Counted from the stretch's first letter, positions 7,311-17,595 are shown. The stretch: 37,631 bases of DNA from Magnetococcales bacterium (GCA_015231175.1 JADGBZ010000032.1:1-37631); one strand, 5' to 3'. Numbers and translations: made by a program. The notes: generated by a model not told the origin, from the sequence alone.

Positions 7311-9087
7311 AAGAAGATTCCCGGGCAATGACCTGTGGACCACCCGATGGGCGTTGCTTCAGGCAGGCTCGCATCTCCTCTTGGGTTCGGAAGTAGAGCA
7401 GTTCGTTTTCCCAGTGGGGTGGATCCACCACCTGGCGTTCGTCGAACACGACCGGAATACAGCCGCAGGCGGCCAGTTCGGCCAACCTTTGCGTGTGGAT
7501 GGTGTTGGTGGTCACGGAGAGGGCATAACGCGCCTGATTGTAGACCCGGGCCACGGCCTCCCCGTGGGGCAGCTCGCCGTGGAAAAAGGGGGCGATGCGG
7601 GGGTTGCGTTCCCAGTGGCGACCGTAGATTTCGACCTGCCACTCCAGAGCAGGCGCCAGGGCGCAGAGCCACTCCAGACAGATTTCGCGAATGACGCCGA
7701 CGCCCAGATTGTCGTAAATTTTCATGAAGTCCATATTGTTTTTCCGGGCCAACGCCAGACAAAACTCCCGGTCCAGGGAACCCGTCTGCAAAAACTGCTC
7801 GCGCATGGTGTCAAGGACGGATTGAAGAGAAGGGGAGGGGGGGTGGCCGTTGTCGATGGTGGCCAGAATGTGGCTGCCGATAAAAACGACCTTGCGACGA
7901 TCTTCCAGAGGTGTGGTGGGATAAAAAATATCCTGATCGACACAAAACAATTGCCGAAAAATATTTTTTGCGCCGCTGTTGCGCAAATAGCCTTCATAAG
8001 CCGGGAGGATGGCGAGGGCCAGATCCCTGGGGCGCCAGGGGAGGGGTTGGTCGCTGCGGATCTCCTCCATGGGATCCTGCCACCAGGAGACATGGAAGGT
8101 GTCGTCATGGATGTATTTGTTGTTCAGATGGTTGATGGCAAAAACGATGTGGGGCTTGAAACGATATATCTCCCGGGCCACATCCATGAAACCCAGATTT
8201 TGCATGTCATTTTCTTCAATCTGGAGGAGTACCTGGCATCCCTGTCGGGTAAAGGCCTTGGCAAGAAATTGAGAGGCGTATTGCATCACTGTCGTAAAAC
8301 GGGATGCGTGCAGATAGACCCGCAAAGGGGATCCAGGGACAAAACCGGGGGGTGAGGTGCGGATGAGGTTGTACAGGCGCAGAAACTCATCCATCTTTTT
8401 TTGCATCACCCCGTCGAGGAGAGAGGATATTTTGAACGCCTGGATGATCTCGCGCGGAAGATGCGGGTCAAACGCCACGATCGAGGGAAGCCGCACCGGA
8501 TGGTCCATGAACCAGACCGGGATCTGGGCCACGGGAAGCGCAATCAAGGTTTCCGGATCATCCGGCTGGCGTGTCCCGGGGTGGAAGCAGATTTGCCGCA
8601 GTTTCCAGGTGTGGTCAAAAATGATGTGGGTGGCCCGTTCCGAGACGAGTCGGGCTTTGGCGGGATCGATAAAGTAGGTGTCTTCAACCTGGGCGGGGGG
8701 TGGCGCTCCTGATGGCTCCGGGTTGGTACGGAGATGCTCCAGACATGTCAGGTGGAAACGCCGTTTGTATTCGTTGGGATTGTGCGGGGTGCTGCGGTAA
8801 AGCTCCACCAGAGCGAGATGGGCGCCCGGGTCAAGGGGATTGCTCTCCAGGGATGTTGCCAACAGTTTGAAAGTGGTTTGTTTTTCTCCGCATGCAAAAA
8901 AGAGCTGAGCGGCCTGCCGCAGAATTTCCGTATGCCGGGGTTGCCAACGCACCGCCTCCCACAGCGCCCCCATGGCGGATGATTTGTCACCCTGTTGCAG
9001 CAGGCGTTGGCCTTTGGCCAGGTAGGATCTTGCGGTGGTCTCCGGGTTTGTTGCGGACGATTTTTCGGAGCCATGCCCGGTCGTCAT
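7249..9087 (-). CDS. TPR-containing glycosyltransferase-like protein
   Basis: The 612-aa protein has an N-terminal TPR-like helical region (about residues 20-115: AKGQRLLQQGDKSSAMGALWEAVRWQP, then a second repeat). A GT-B-like region follows. The C-terminal YALSVTTNTIHTQRLAELAACGCIPVVF matches the nucleotide-sugar-binding end of CgeB or GT4-like glycosyltransferases. FKPHIVFAINHLNNKYIHDDTFHVSWWQDP in the middle is also typical of CgeB-like proteins. There is no signal peptide, so cytosolic. The start ATG has GAGG nine bases upstream. It lies 56 bases after gspF on the same strand; a role in glycosylating a secreted or surface protein is possible but unproven. Confidence 0.7.
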   Translation of the reverse strand: MTTGHGSEKSSATNPETTARSYLAKGQRLLQQGDKSSAMGALWEAVRWQPRHTEILRQAAQLFFACGEKQTTFKLLATSLESNPLDPGAHLALVELYRSTPHNPNEYKRRFHLTCLEHLRTNPEPSGAPPPAQVEDTYFIDPAKARLVSERATHIIFDHTWKLRQICFHPGTRQPDDPETLIALPVAQIPVWFMDHPVRLPSIVAFDPHLPREIIQAFKISSLLDGVMQKKMDEFLRLYNLIRTSPPGFVPGSPLRVYLHASRFTTVMQYASQFLAKAFTRQGCQVLLQIEENDMQNLGFMDVAREIYRFKPHIVFAINHLNNKYIHDDTFHVSWWQDPMEEIRSDQPLPWRPRDLALAILPAYEGYLRNSGAKNIFRQLFCVDQDIFYPTTPLEDRRKVVFIGSHILATIDNGHPPSPSLQSVLDTMREQFLQTGSLDREFCLALARKNNMDFMKIYDNLGVGVIREICLEWLCALAPALEWQVEIYGRHWERNPRIAPFFHGELPHGEAVARVYNQARYALSVTTNTIHTQRLAELAACGCIPVVFDERQVVDPPHWENELLYFRTQEEMRACLKQRPSGGPQVIARESSYDALARFVLDWVRNFLVRLG

Positions 9088-9143
9088 GAGTGTGGCCTCG
9101 CGTGACAGGCTGACTCATCAGGGGTCGGGGGAGCGGTCCCCGA

Positions 9144-10346
9144 TCAATGAACCAGCTGATTCAGGTCAAAAATGGGCAGCAGGATGGCGATGACGATGGT
9201 CAGGACAATGCCACCCATGAACAGAATCAGAAGTGGCTCCAGAACGCCGGCCAGAACAGCCACCAGGGTTTCCACCTCTTGTTCCTGGGCATCGGCAGCT
9301 CGATTGAGCATGTTGGCCAGGTTGCCGCTGGTCTCGCCGCTGGCGATCAGGTGTATCACCAGGGGGGAAAAAACCCGGCTCTCCCCGAGGGCCTTATGCA
9401 GAGAGCCGCCTTCCCTGACTTGCCGGGCTGTATCCTGTAGTGCCTCACGCATGGGCCGGTTGTCGATCACTCGGCTGGAGATGCGCAAACCCTCCAGGAC
9501 GGGGACGCCACTGCCGGTCAGAATGCCAAAGGTGCGCGTAAATTGAGCGGTGTTGATGCCGCGCACCAGGCGTGAGGTCAAGGGGAGCCGCAATAAAATC
9601 CGGTGCCAAAGCCGCTTGACGGGTTCCCGCGCCAACAGAATGCGTGACAAAAAGATCATCGCGATGAGCAAACCCACGGCCACGACACCATGGTTTCGTA
9701 AAAAATCACTCAAACGGATCATGAACCGGGTCAGAAAAGGGAGGTCTTGATTGAAATCCGCAAACACCTGGATCACCTGGGGCACCACATAGGTGAGGAG
9801 AGCCGAGGTGACAAGCAGGGCAAAAACCAGGACGATGGCTGGATAAATCATGGCCAACATCACCTTTTGCCGGAGCTTGTGGCTGTTCTCCTGAAAGACG
9901 GCCAGACGTTCCAAAACCTGCTCCAGGTGCCCGGTTTGTTCGCCGGCGCCCACAGTCTCCCGGAACATTTCGGAAAAGAGCTGCGGAAATTCCCCAAGCC
10001 CGGCAGCCAGGGAGTGCCCCTCCAAAACCTTGCCACGGATGGCCAGCATGACATTGCTGAGTCGGCGGTTGTCGGTTTGCCGGGAGACGGTGGCCAACGC
10101 CTCCTCCACTGGCAGGCCCGAGCCGGTCAGTGTCGCCAGTTGCCGGGTCGCCAACACCAGGTCGGCACGGCGCACACCTCCGCGCCCTTTTCCCTTGCGC
10201 ACGGATTGCCGAACCTCTGCAACGGTCATCGGCACCAGGGATTGTTCCCGCAGGCGCTGCCGAACCTGACTGGCCGAGTCCCCTTCCAGGATTCCGCGTC
10301 GGTTGCGGCCTTTGGCGTCCAGAGCGGTGTACTCGAAAGCTCCCAA
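9144..10346 (-). CDS. gspF: Type II secretion inner-membrane platform protein GspF
   Basis: The 400-aa protein begins MGAFEYTALDAKGRNRRG, the standard GspF N-terminus, from a TTG start (10344-10346) with GGGAGG eight bases upstream. Two repeated T2SSF domains are seen. The first includes GSGLPVEEALATVSRQTDN and FRETVGAGEQTGHLEQVLERLA; the second includes GSGVPVLEGLRISSRVIDN and LIASGETSGNLANMLNRAAD. Three membrane segments are present (MLAMIYPAIVLVFALLVTSALLTYVV, GVVAVGLLIAMIFLS, and C-terminal PLLILFMGGIVLTIVIAILLPIF). GspF anchors the GspE ATPase and works in pseudopilus assembly. Only three bases separate it from gspE. Confidence 0.95.
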   Translation of the reverse strand: MGAFEYTALDAKGRNRRGILEGDSASQVRQRLREQSLVPMTVAEVRQSVRKGKGRGGVRRADLVLATRQLATLTGSGLPVEEALATVSRQTDNRRLSNVMLAIRGKVLEGHSLAAGLGEFPQLFSEMFRETVGAGEQTGHLEQVLERLAVFQENSHKLRQKVMLAMIYPAIVLVFALLVTSALLTYVVPQVIQVFADFNQDLPFLTRFMIRLSDFLRNHGVVAVGLLIAMIFLSRILLAREPVKRLWHRILLRLPLTSRLVRGINTAQFTRTFGILTGSGVPVLEGLRISSRVIDNRPMREALQDTARQVREGGSLHKALGESRVFSPLVIHLIASGETSGNLANMLNRAADAQEQEVETLVAVLAGVLEPLLILFMGGIVLTIVIAILLPIFDLNQLVH

Positions 10347-10349
10347 AGG

Positions 10350-11858
10350 TCAATCCTCCCGGGTCACCCGCACCACTTCATCGAGGGATGTCACACCCTC
10401 CCGCACCAGGCGCAGACCATCGGAACGCAAACTGCCCGAGACGTTGCGGGACAGTTCAGCCAGTTCAAGTTCTCCGGCCAATTCGTGGACCCGGCCACGC
10501 ATGGCATCGTCCATCACGAGCAGTTCGTAGATTCCGGACCGGCCCTGATAACCGGTACCCGAGCAGTTTGGACACCCGACAGGTCGGTACAGGGTGACCT
10601 TGTCCTGGGGTGTGACGCCCATGATGGCACACTCCGCAGCGTTGGGCGGATGGGATTGTTTGCAACCGGGACAGAGCAGGCGCACAAGACGCTGCGCCAT
10701 GACCGCCAACAAACTGGAGGAGAGCAGGAAGGACTCCACCCCCATGTCCCGCAGGCGGGTTACGGCGCCGATGGCACTGTTGGTGTGCAGGGTCGAAAGG
10801 ACCAGATGCCCCGTCAAGCTGGCCTGGACGGCGATGCGGGCCGTTTCCAGGTCGCGGATCTCACCCACCATCACCACGTCCGGATCTTGCCGCAGGATGG
10901 CGCGCAAACCCCGGGCAAAGGTCAGATCCACCTTGGTGTTGACGTGGGTCTGACTGATCCCTTCCAGATTGTACTCGATGGGATCCTCGACGGTCATGAT
11001 GTTGCGGGTATGATCGTTCAGCCGCTGCAACATGGCATAGAGCGAGGTGGTCTTGCCGGATCCGGTGGGTCCGGTGACCAGGATGATGCCGTTGGGCTTG
11101 CTCAGGGTATGGTCGATGGTGGCCACAGCCGATGGAATCATGCCCAACTCTTCCAGACTTAAAATGCCGGCCTTTTTATCCAGCAGGCGCAGTACCACCC
11201 GTTCGCCATGACCGGTGGGAATGGTCGAGACGCGAACATCCACGGCCCGGCCCGCAATGCGCAGAGAGATCCGCCCATCTTGGGGAAGCCGCTTTTCGGC
11301 GATATCAAGGCGAGCCATCACCTTGACGCGCGAGGCCAGCAGGGGGGCGACGGAGCGTTTGGGCTCCAGCACCTTGCGCAAGACGCCATCGACCCGAAAC
11401 CGCACCACCAGGATGTCCTCGTAGGGTTCAAGGTGGATATCCGAGGCATTTCGTTTGACCGCCTCGGTCAGCAGGGCGTTGATCAGTCGAATGATGGGCG
11501 CATCATCGGCGCTCTCGGCCAAATCTTTGGGTTCCGCCAATTGTTGTGCGACCTCACCAAGATCCAGGGCACTGTCCATCTCTTCCATGTCCTGGATGGT
11601 GCGGGTCGATCCTTCTTCATACTCCAGACGCAGACGTTGATCAAAATTGTCCCGCGTTGTTGTTTCCAGGTGCAGCGGAAGGCGGAAAAAGCGGCGCAAC
11701 TCGGCCAGTGTCCCGGAATGGACATCAGGGCGGCAGAGAAGATGGACCGATTGCGCAGTTTTTTCGACCAAAAGCACCCCGGATCGTTTGCAGAATGCAA
11801 ACGGCAAGACCGTTTCGGTCTCCCGGGGCAAAGGGTCGGAGGCAGCCAATTCAGCCAT
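10350..11858 (-). CDS. gspE: Type II secretion ATPase GspE
   Basis: This cytosolic hexameric ATPase powers pseudopilus assembly. Walker A is [12 protein letters not shown], the Asp box is MTVEDPIEY, Walker B is [12 protein letters not shown] and the His box is STLHTNSA. A four-Cys zinc module (CPGC ... CPNC, here LLCPGCKQ and [13 protein letters not shown]) matches GspE rather than PilT. The N1E-like domain precedes [21 protein letters not shown] place the start at ATG 11858; a TTG at 11873 would add five residues and lies six bases from the gspD stop. There is no strong ribosome site, so translation is probably coupled to gspD. Confidence 0.95.
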   Translation of the reverse strand: MAELAASDPLPRETETVLPFAFCKRSGVLLVEKTAQSVHLLCRPDVHSGTLAELRRFFRLPLHLETTTRDNFDQRLRLEYEEGSTRTIQDMEEMDSALDLGEVAQQLAEPKDLAESADDAPIIRLINALLTEAVKRNASDIHLEPYEDILVVRFRVDGVLRKVLEPKRSVAPLLASRVKVMARLDIAEKRLPQDGRISLRIAGRAVDVRVSTIPTGHGERVVLRLLDKKAGILSLEELGMIPSAVATIDHTLSKPNGIILVTGPTGSGKTTSLYAMLQRLNDHTRNIMTVEDPIEYNLEGISQTHVNTKVDLTFARGLRAILRQDPDVVMVGEIRDLETARIAVQASLTGHLVLSTLHTNSAIGAVTRLRDMGVESFLLSSSLLAVMAQRLVRLLCPGCKQSHPPNAAECAIMGVTPQDKVTLYRPVGCPNCSGTGYQGRSGIYELLVMDDAMRGRVHELAGELELAELSRNVSGSLRSDGLRLVREGVTSLDEVVRVTRED

Positions 11859-11878
11859 GGGTGCGGCATCCAAACAAG

Positions 11879-14131
11879 TCAGTCCGCATAATCCCGGATA
11901 TCCTGGCGAGATTCGGAAGGCTGTTCGACCTGAGCTGGGGGTCGGTCAGGATCCGGGGGTGTTGTGGCGATGGTGGTGTGTCTGGGGGTGGGTGGGGTGG
12001 TATAGGACGATCCGCCCGTCCTTTGGGCAGGGGCCGGTATGGCTTCGTTGCCCAGGCTCGGCGGGGGTTGCAAGGCAAGAGACGGCTGTTGGTTCCGCTG
12101 ACTTGCTGCACCGCCATACCAATCGCCAGGCGACATACCGGACTGTCCCATGTATTGCTGCATATCTGGCAGGATGGGTGGGCCCTCTTCCAGGCTCATG
12201 AATCCGGTACCGGATGGCATGGCCGCCTGTCGCTCACGAATGGCCCGATACTTGTCCCGGGTCACCATGTTGCCATCGTGGGCATTGCGCAGGATGGAGG
12301 GCTTCAGAAAAACCATCAGATTGGTTTTGCCGTTGGCATTGGTCTCATAGCGGAAGAGTTGGCCCAGGATGGGAATATCTCCCAGGATGGGCACCCGGTC
12401 GTTGCTTTTTTGCTGCTTGTTGCGGATCAAACCTCCCAGAATCAACACCTGCCCATCTTCGACCATGACGGCTGTCTTGATGGAACGGGTGTTGGTAACC
12501 ACGCCTTCCGCCCCTAGTGTCGGCGTGTCCTTGACATCGGAGAGCTCCTGCTGGATATCCAGGCGAATGGAGTTTCCCTCGTTGATTTGGGGGGTCACCT
12601 TCAGGATCAGGCCCACATTTTCCCGCTTGATGGTCTGGAATGGACTGGAGACAGTATTATTGGAGGTCGTATAACTGCCGGTGACGAACGGCACATTCTC
12701 GGCCACGATGATCTCGGCGGCCTCGTTGTCCATGGTCACGATGGTGGGGGTTTGCAGAATGTTGGTGGAAGTGTCACTGCGCAGGACGCGCAGCAGGGCG
12801 TTCAGATTGACAAATTGCGAACCAAAAATGGTCGAGGTGCCGCTGAGATATCCCAAACTCAGGCCACCACCGATTTTCGCCAGATTCGGCACTCCACCGG
12901 TCGAGCCGCTCAGATTGACGATGCCCTGATTGTTTTTATCGAAGTTGGTGGTCCACGTCGCCCCCTTCTGGTTGGTCGGAATCTGGTCCCACTGGACACC
13001 CAACTCGGCGGATTTGTCTGTCGTGATTTCGGCGATGATGGCCTCGACCTGGACCTGAGCGCGGCGCATGTCCAATTTTTCGATGACAGTACGCATGGTA
13101 CGCAGAAGGTCGGGAGGTGCTGTGATGACGAGGGCATTGGCGCCTTCAAAGGGTTGTACATTCACGGTGCTATGGGCGGAACCGGTGGCATCACCCTTGG
13201 CTTTCTTGGCAAAATCCTCGCCGATGCTGGCCAATACCTTGACCATTGTTTCAGCCTTGGCATAGCGCAGATAGACCACCTGGGTATTGCCGATGATATC
13301 GACGGGGGTGTCCAGGTGGGCGATCAATGTGCGCAAGCGGACCCGGGTCTCTTTGTCACCGCCCAAAAGGATGCTGTTGGTTCTTTCATCGACCGCAAAA
13401 CTCGGCTGGATTGCGGATGCGCCGGCGGCGCCGCCTTTGGCTGGGCCTTCCATGCTTTGCAGCACACGGAGCATGTCAACAGCCGAGGCATGTTCCAGAG
13501 GAATGACCTCCACATCCCCCGTTGAAGGGTGATCGATCCGGCGCAAAATGTGGTCCAGGCGGCCAATGGTGTTGGCATAGTCGGAAACGATGAGCAGATT
13601 GCTGCCGTCCACGGAAGAGACGAAGCCCTTGGGAGAGACCAGAGGCCGCAGTACAGGGAGCAGTTTGGCGGCGTCGACATACTTCAGGCGAAAAACGCGC
13701 ACCATGGTCTCACCGCCTGGGGCGGCGGGATTTGGCTTCTGGTCATCGTTGGGCATGCTGCTGAAATTGATCTTGTTGTCGGGGATGATCTTGACAGCGC
13801 CAGCGGAAGGAACAGCGATAAAGCCATGTACTTCGAGGATCGACAGAAAGACCTGGTAGAGATCATCAGGTTCCATGGGCTGGGAGGAGACGACCGTCAC
13901 CTTCCCCTTGACACTGGGATCCAGGATAAAGTTGCGTCCAGTTGCTTCCGAGACGGTCTCGATGAGTGTGCGCAGCTCGGCTCCCTGGAGGTTCAAGGTG
14001 AATTTTGCCGCCAGGGTTGGTTCGGGATACAGGGCCAGTACACCCGACAAGAACAGGATCAACCCCCATCGCCGCCATGAATCCGAAAAAATATCAAGCA
14101 TATCCAGTCCGCATCGAGATGTGAAACTCAT
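11879..14131 (-). CDS. gspD: Type II secretion outer-membrane secretin GspD
   Basis: A signal peptide ([20 protein letters not shown], about residues 22-41) precedes the N0 domain ([22 protein letters not shown]), then N1 ([21 protein letters not shown]), N2 ([19 protein letters not shown]) and N3 ([21 protein letters not shown]). The secretin barrel follows ([53 protein letters not shown]). A Pro/Gln-rich tail of about 120 residues ([16 protein letters not shown]) ends the 750-aa protein. It forms the multimeric exit channel. An internal ATG (14101) is an alternative start. A 35-bp tandem duplication lies across its start. Confidence 0.96.
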   Translation of the reverse strand: MSFTSRCGLDMLDIFSDSWRRWGLILFLSGVLALYPEPTLAAKFTLNLQGAELRTLIETVSEATGRNFILDPSVKGKVTVVSSQPMEPDDLYQVFLSILEVHGFIAVPSAGAVKIIPDNKINFSSMPNDDQKPNPAAPGGETMVRVFRLKYVDAAKLLPVLRPLVSPKGFVSSVDGSNLLIVSDYANTIGRLDHILRRIDHPSTGDVEVIPLEHASAVDMLRVLQSMEGPAKGGAAGASAIQPSFAVDERTNSILLGGDKETRVRLRTLIAHLDTPVDIIGNTQVVYLRYAKAETMVKVLASIGEDFAKKAKGDATGSAHSTVNVQPFEGANALVITAPPDLLRTMRTVIEKLDMRRAQVQVEAIIAEITTDKSAELGVQWDQIPTNQKGATWTTNFDKNNQGIVNLSGSTGGVPNLAKIGGGLSLGYLSGTSTIFGSQFVNLNALLRVLRSDTSTNILQTPTIVTMDNEAAEIIVAENVPFVTGSYTTSNNTVSSPFQTIKRENVGLILKVTPQINEGNSIRLDIQQELSDVKDTPTLGAEGVVTNTRSIKTAVMVEDGQVLILGGLIRNKQQKSNDRVPILGDIPILGQLFRYETNANGKTNLMVFLKPSILRNAHDGNMVTRDKYRAIRERQAAMPSGTGFMSLEEGPPILPDMQQYMGQSGMSPGDWYGGAASQRNQQPSLALQPPPSLGNEAIPAPAQRTGGSSYTTPPTPRHTTIATTPPDPDRPPAQVEQPSESRQDIRDYAD

Positions 14132-14187
14132 GATCAGTCAAGGGAAAGTTCGGATGTGAAACTCATGATCAATCAAGGGAAAATTCG
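14118..14187. repeat. 35-bp tandem duplication at the gspC/gspD junction
   Basis: Positions 14118-14152 and 14153-14187 are adjacent direct copies differing at two positions. Each copy holds the last codons of gspC, a TGATCATG stop/start overlap and the first codons of gspD. As a result a 10-codon mini-ORF (MSFTSELSLD) lies between the gspC stop and the gspD start. Confidence 0.9.
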
Positions 14188-15095
14188 TAAGGGATGACAT
14201 GCGCTCCCCGTTTGATCCGCAGGGATATGGTACGTGCCGATGCCAGGAGCGCCATGGCCTCCATGCCCTTCAAGGGGTCCGTCATGCGCACATCGTTCAC
14301 CTCGACGATGATATCACCGGGTTCCAAGCCGAATTGTTTCAAGAATCCGGGATCTCTTCCGGGCATCAGCTTGAATCCTTCAAAAGTGCCACCGTTGTAA
14401 AACGGATCGATGCGCACCATCTCCAGCACGGCTTCAGGACTGAGACGCAGCTGATCACGCAGCTTGCGCAAGAGGTCTCCAGATGGACCCTTGTTCGCAA
14501 CTTCCGGTGGCTGTTTGAGGGTGCGGCTGACTTGATCCGGCGTCAAGGTGGATTTGGGCAGACGCAGCATCTCCTCACGGTTTCCATCCCGACCAAGGAT
14601 GACATGATCTGTCAAAATTTCCTTGACCACCGGCCCACCGGTTATTTTTTCGCCGACCCGGTACGAACGCTCCTCCTCGGGTCCAGTTTTGATCAATGCC
14701 CGGCCTTTATTGTCCGTACCGCCCGAAAAATAGATGCCGATCAGTTGAATGCCGAGATTGGTATCGGGCAGACCCTGACTGCCGTCTCTTGTAGCCGGTG
14801 AGGAGGCTTGGCCGGAAACTCCCCCACCTTTGCCAAAAAGAGCAAGATTGGCCAGAAGATCCTGGCGTCCGACATCGCCGGAGGCTGCACCTTTGTTTCC
14901 CGCTTTATCATGCACCTTTCCGGTCGCCAGTTGCACATCGTCCCCCTGGCCACGCATCCAGCTCAACACGACACCTGACAGCGCATAGGAAATAGCCACG
15001 ATGAAAAACAGGTTTAAAAGCCTGGCTGCACTGCCAAGGGACCGGGCGCGAAGCTGTTTGAAATCCCACTGCATGATGCTGGTTCCAAAAGGCAT
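14169..15095 (-). CDS. gspC: Type II secretion protein GspC
   Basis: The 308-aa bitopic inner-membrane protein has one N-terminal transmembrane helix (LLNLFFIVAISYALSGVVL). The homology region follows (IQLIGIYFSGGTDNKGRALI ... YRVGEKITGGPVVKEILTDHVIL), which contacts the secretin N0 domain. A C-terminal PDZ domain follows (FEGFKLMPGRDPGFLKQFGLEPGDIIVEVNDV). The start ATG at 15095 has AAGGA about ten bases upstream; MQWDF at 15074 is an alternative. It is the first gene of the gspC-D-E-F run, with no pseudopilin genes in the window. Confidence 0.93.
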   Translation of the reverse strand: MPFGTSIMQWDFKQLRARSLGSAARLLNLFFIVAISYALSGVVLSWMRGQGDDVQLATGKVHDKAGNKGAASGDVGRQDLLANLALFGKGGGVSGQASSPATRDGSQGLPDTNLGIQLIGIYFSGGTDNKGRALIKTGPEEERSYRVGEKITGGPVVKEILTDHVILGRDGNREEMLRLPKSTLTPDQVSRTLKQPPEVANKGPSGDLLRKLRDQLRLSPEAVLEMVRIDPFYNGGTFEGFKLMPGRDPGFLKQFGLEPGDIIVEVNDVRMTDPLKGMEAMALLASARTISLRIKRGAHVIPYEFSLD

Positions 15096-15143
15096 TTTTG
15101 CATTCCTTGCGCGATCCTCTATTCCAGCCGAGAGGGTACCCGC

Positions 15144-15172
15144 ATTATCACGGGTTTGTAATCATCGCATAA
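15144..15172 (-). promoter_or_regulatory. Possible promoter upstream of gspC
   Basis: On the minus strand TTATGC (15167-15172) and GATAAT (15144-15149) are spaced by 17 bases. The -10 is good and the -35 weak. It lies about 50 bases upstream of the gspC start. Confidence 0.35.
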
Positions 15173-15198
15173 ATTGCGCCAGTTTCCCACCCCTGCCA

Positions 15199-15232
15199 GA
15201 AAAACAAAACCCTCTCCCGGCAGGGGAGAGGG
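15199..15232 (-). terminator. Rho-independent terminator after dsrP
   Basis: On the minus strand CCCTCTCCC and GGGAGAGGG pair across a short loop (plus coordinates 15210-15232). TTTTGTTTTT (15199-15209) follows directly. It ends the dsr run and separates it from gspC. Confidence 0.8.
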
Positions 15233-15280
15233 GGCGATGCAAGAGTTCAGGTCAAGATGCTCTGCTGAGACAGATATGGA

Positions 15281-16474
15281 TCAGGGGGACCAGGGGTGCC
15301 ACTCATCGGGCGCTTCGGCCTTTTTGGGCAGAAGGCGGAAAAAGCGGATTCCCAGAAGATAGAGAATTCCAGCCAGAGCGACGCCACCGAGCCCAAGAAG
15401 AATTTCCACCAGACTGGGGGAGTATACAGCCGACTGACCGTCCAGAAAAATGCTGGAAATGTCATGGCCCGGGAAGAGCTGCAACGGATAGGCCTGACCA
15501 GCGATGAGGGTGTGGGCGACGAAGGCGAACTCACCCAGGATCGAAAGAGCTGCCGCAGCCATGATGCCACCGAGCGTATTGCCCGAGCGCGGATTGAACA
15601 GGATGACGAGAGGGGCCAACAGGCCGAGGGCGATCACGCCGCCCCAGTAGAGCGTACTGTAGGGACCAGCCAGGATCCAGCTTTCCACATCGTAGTAGGC
15701 TGGTGCGTAGTACTTGGTAAATTTTTCTATCACGAACAGGTAAAACACCAGCAGGGTGAAAAAGGTCAGCATGTTACGCATGCCATGGACGAGGCGCATG
15801 TCCATGGGACGGCTCGTGTAGTGGAAGGTGGCCACAAGCAGCATGAGGCAAATGGAAGTACCGGAGGTGAGCGAGACGGCGATGAAGGAGGGGGCGGTGA
15901 TGGCTGAATAAAACACCTCCCGGGCATGAATGACGCCGAAGATGGAGCCGGTGCCGGTGGTCAGGATCAGACGGCCAGCGAAAGCGGCGCTGCCTGCGAT
16001 CTTGACATATTTCTCATGCTCGAACATGGACCAGAGGTAGAGAAAACAGAGAACCGTGAAACCCGAGTAGAGGAAAACGTTCCAGGTGAACATGGAACGG
16101 AAATTCATGTGGATCATGGTCAGGAGAAGCCGGTCGGGCCGACCCAGATCGAGCAGCAGGACCGAGAGTCCTCCTACCAGCAACACGATGGCAAGGAAAG
16201 CGGAAAAGCGGCGGAACTGCTTGTACTGCTTGGCTGCGAAGACCGTGGCCATGGAGGCAAGATTCAGCGCACCCGAGGCCATGACCAGGAGGGAGATGGC
16301 AAACACATGGGGTGTTCCCCACACCACCTGATTGGTCATGTTGCTGACGCCGTGACCATAAACCTCCATGTAGATGAAGGCGCCGAGGCCCAGGAGAAAA
16401 AACCCACCCAGGACGCCCAGGAGGATCCAGTAGCGGAAGGATTGCCCTTCAATGGCGGTATAGTTGCTGATCAT
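15281..16474 (-). CDS. dsrP: DsrP, NrfD-like membrane subunit of the Dsr complex
   Basis: The 397-aa polytopic protein of the NrfD/PsrC family has about ten hydrophobic helices (WILLGVLGGFFLLGLGAFIYM, PHVFAISLLVMASGALNLASM, AIVLLVGGLSVLLLDLGRP and others). The LDLGRPDR motif after helix 3 and the TGTGSIFGVIHAREVF stretch are typical of quinone-interacting NrfD proteins. DsrP is the second membrane anchor of DsrMKJOP, exchanging electrons with the quinone pool. The ATG at 16474 is nine bases after the dsrO stop, and a terminator follows the gene. Assignment as DsrP rather than another NrfD rests on the adjacent dsrO and dsrJ. Confidence 0.93.
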   Translation of the reverse strand: MISNYTAIEGQSFRYWILLGVLGGFFLLGLGAFIYMEVYGHGVSNMTNQVVWGTPHVFAISLLVMASGALNLASMATVFAAKQYKQFRRFSAFLAIVLLVGGLSVLLLDLGRPDRLLLTMIHMNFRSMFTWNVFLYSGFTVLCFLYLWSMFEHEKYVKIAGSAAFAGRLILTTGTGSIFGVIHAREVFYSAITAPSFIAVSLTSGTSICLMLLVATFHYTSRPMDMRLVHGMRNMLTFFTLLVFYLFVIEKFTKYYAPAYYDVESWILAGPYSTLYWGGVIALGLLAPLVILFNPRSGNTLGGIMAAAALSILGEFAFVAHTLIAGQAYPLQLFPGHDISSIFLDGQSAVYSPSLVEILLGLGGVALAGILYLLGIRFFRLLPKKAEAPDEWHPWSP

Positions 16475-16483
16475 GGCGCGTCC

Positions 16484-17251
16484 CTACAATCCCTGATAGT
16501 GAACATGGGGTTTCAAACCCAGGTCGGCCCGGATGGTTTCGGTCCTCAGGGTTTTTACCCGTTGGGCAATCTCGGACTGCGGGTCGTTGATATCGCCAAA
16601 GATCATGGCGCCCTGACCCGAACCTTGGCAGGTTTCAACGCAGGCAGGAAGCTGACCGTCGTCTACGCGATGCACGCAGAAGGTACATTTCTCCACGACC
16701 CCTTTGGCCCGGATGGGTACACGCGGATTGCCGTCCTTGGGAAACCTGGTCGAAAAATAGACCAGAGATCGCGCCTTGTAGGGGCAGGCGATCATGCAGT
16801 AGCGACAGCCGATGCAACGGTGTTCGTCGATCAGGACAATGCCATCTTTGCGAATGAACGAGGCCAGTGTCGGGCAGACATGCACGCAGGGCGGGTTCTC
16901 GCAATGGTTGCACAACACGGGGAGCGTAAAAGGGGCGCGCCGGTGCTCCTTATCCTGCACTTCGACTTTGCGGATCCAATGTACATCCCGGGCGGGGTCA
17001 CCAAAGAGGGGAACGTTGTTCTCCTTGCGGCAGGCATCGAGACAGGCCGTGCAGCCAGGGGTGCATTTGTTGACATCCACCAGCATGGCCCAGCGTTGGG
17101 AACCGGCGGCAGATGTTTCATTCGAAGGAGGGGCGGCAATCAATTGGACACCTGGCGCCAACAGGACGCCAGCGGCGACTGCGCCGCCCATTCCGAGAAC
17201 CGTTCTTCTGTCCATCGTCATGGCTTCAAGTCCCTGAGGGTTGGCGGTCAT
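16484..17251 (-). CDS. dsrO: DsrO, periplasmic iron-sulfur subunit
   Basis: The N-terminus carries a Tat-like signal (DRRTVLGMGGAVAAGVLLAPG). Four 4Fe-4S cluster motifs follow: CTPGCTACLDACRKE, CNHCENPPCVHVCP, CIGCRYCMIACPYKAR, and CTFCVHRVDDGQLPACVETC. DsrO is the periplasmic ferredoxin-like partner of DsrP in the DsrMKJOP transmembrane complex. I take the ATG at 17251 because it overlaps the dsrJ stop as ATGA, implying coupling. The ATG at 17221 (MTMDRR) would give a shorter signal. It sits between dsrJ and dsrP. Confidence 0.95.
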   Translation of the reverse strand: MTANPQGLEAMTMDRRTVLGMGGAVAAGVLLAPGVQLIAAPPSNETSAAGSQRWAMLVDVNKCTPGCTACLDACRKENNVPLFGDPARDVHWIRKVEVQDKEHRRAPFTLPVLCNHCENPPCVHVCPTLASFIRKDGIVLIDEHRCIGCRYCMIACPYKARSLVYFSTRFPKDGNPRVPIRAKGVVEKCTFCVHRVDDGQLPACVETCQGSGQGAMIFGDINDPQSEIAQRVKTLRTETIRADLGLKPHVHYQGL

Positions 17252-17595
17252 TCGGGGTAGTTGTGGCACTCAAAACAATTGGGCTCCACACCTGCATAAT
17301 CATGGCACCGGTCGCAAAACGCCTCCCGGTTGGGATGGCAGCTCTGGCATTGCAACAGACTCTCACTCCGCATGCGCGCCCCCTCCCGGACTGTCATGGC
17401 CTGCTTGTGTATCAGCAGATCCATATGGTTGCGCCGCATCCATTCCGTCGGACGGATGCAGGCCTTCCCCTTGGGCTTTTGCAGACGGACGCCGCCATTG
17501 GCCAAAACCAAGTCATCGGCGGCCTGCTCCCCGGCCAAGGCAGTCCCGGTCACAAGAACCGCCAACACGATCATCACCGTTCGTAGTAAAACCAC
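17248..17595 (-). CDS. dsrJ: DsrJ, triheme cytochrome c
   Basis: The 115-aa protein has an uncleaved signal anchor (MIVLAVLVTGTALA). Three CXXCH heme sites are present: CQSCH (83-87), CDRCH (94-98) and CFECH (107-111). Cys46 in the conserved segment GKACIRPTEWMRRNHMDLL corresponds to the unusual Cys axial heme ligand described for DsrJ. The start is a GTG (17595) with GAGGAGGGG just upstream. DsrJ acts on the periplasmic side of the DsrMKJOP complex. About 100 bases of non-coding sequence separate it from dsrH, where other genomes carry dsrC, dsrM, dsrK and dsrL. Confidence 0.96.
   Translation of the reverse strand: MVLLRTVMIVLAVLVTGTALAGEQAADDLVLANGGVRLQKPKGKACIRPTEWMRRNHMDLLIHKQAMTVREGARMRSESLLQCQSCHPNREAFCDRCHDYAGVEPNCFECHNYPE

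Noticed and set aside
7231-8355. 374-codon plus-strand frame
   Set aside because: Antisense shadow of the glycosyltransferase gene.
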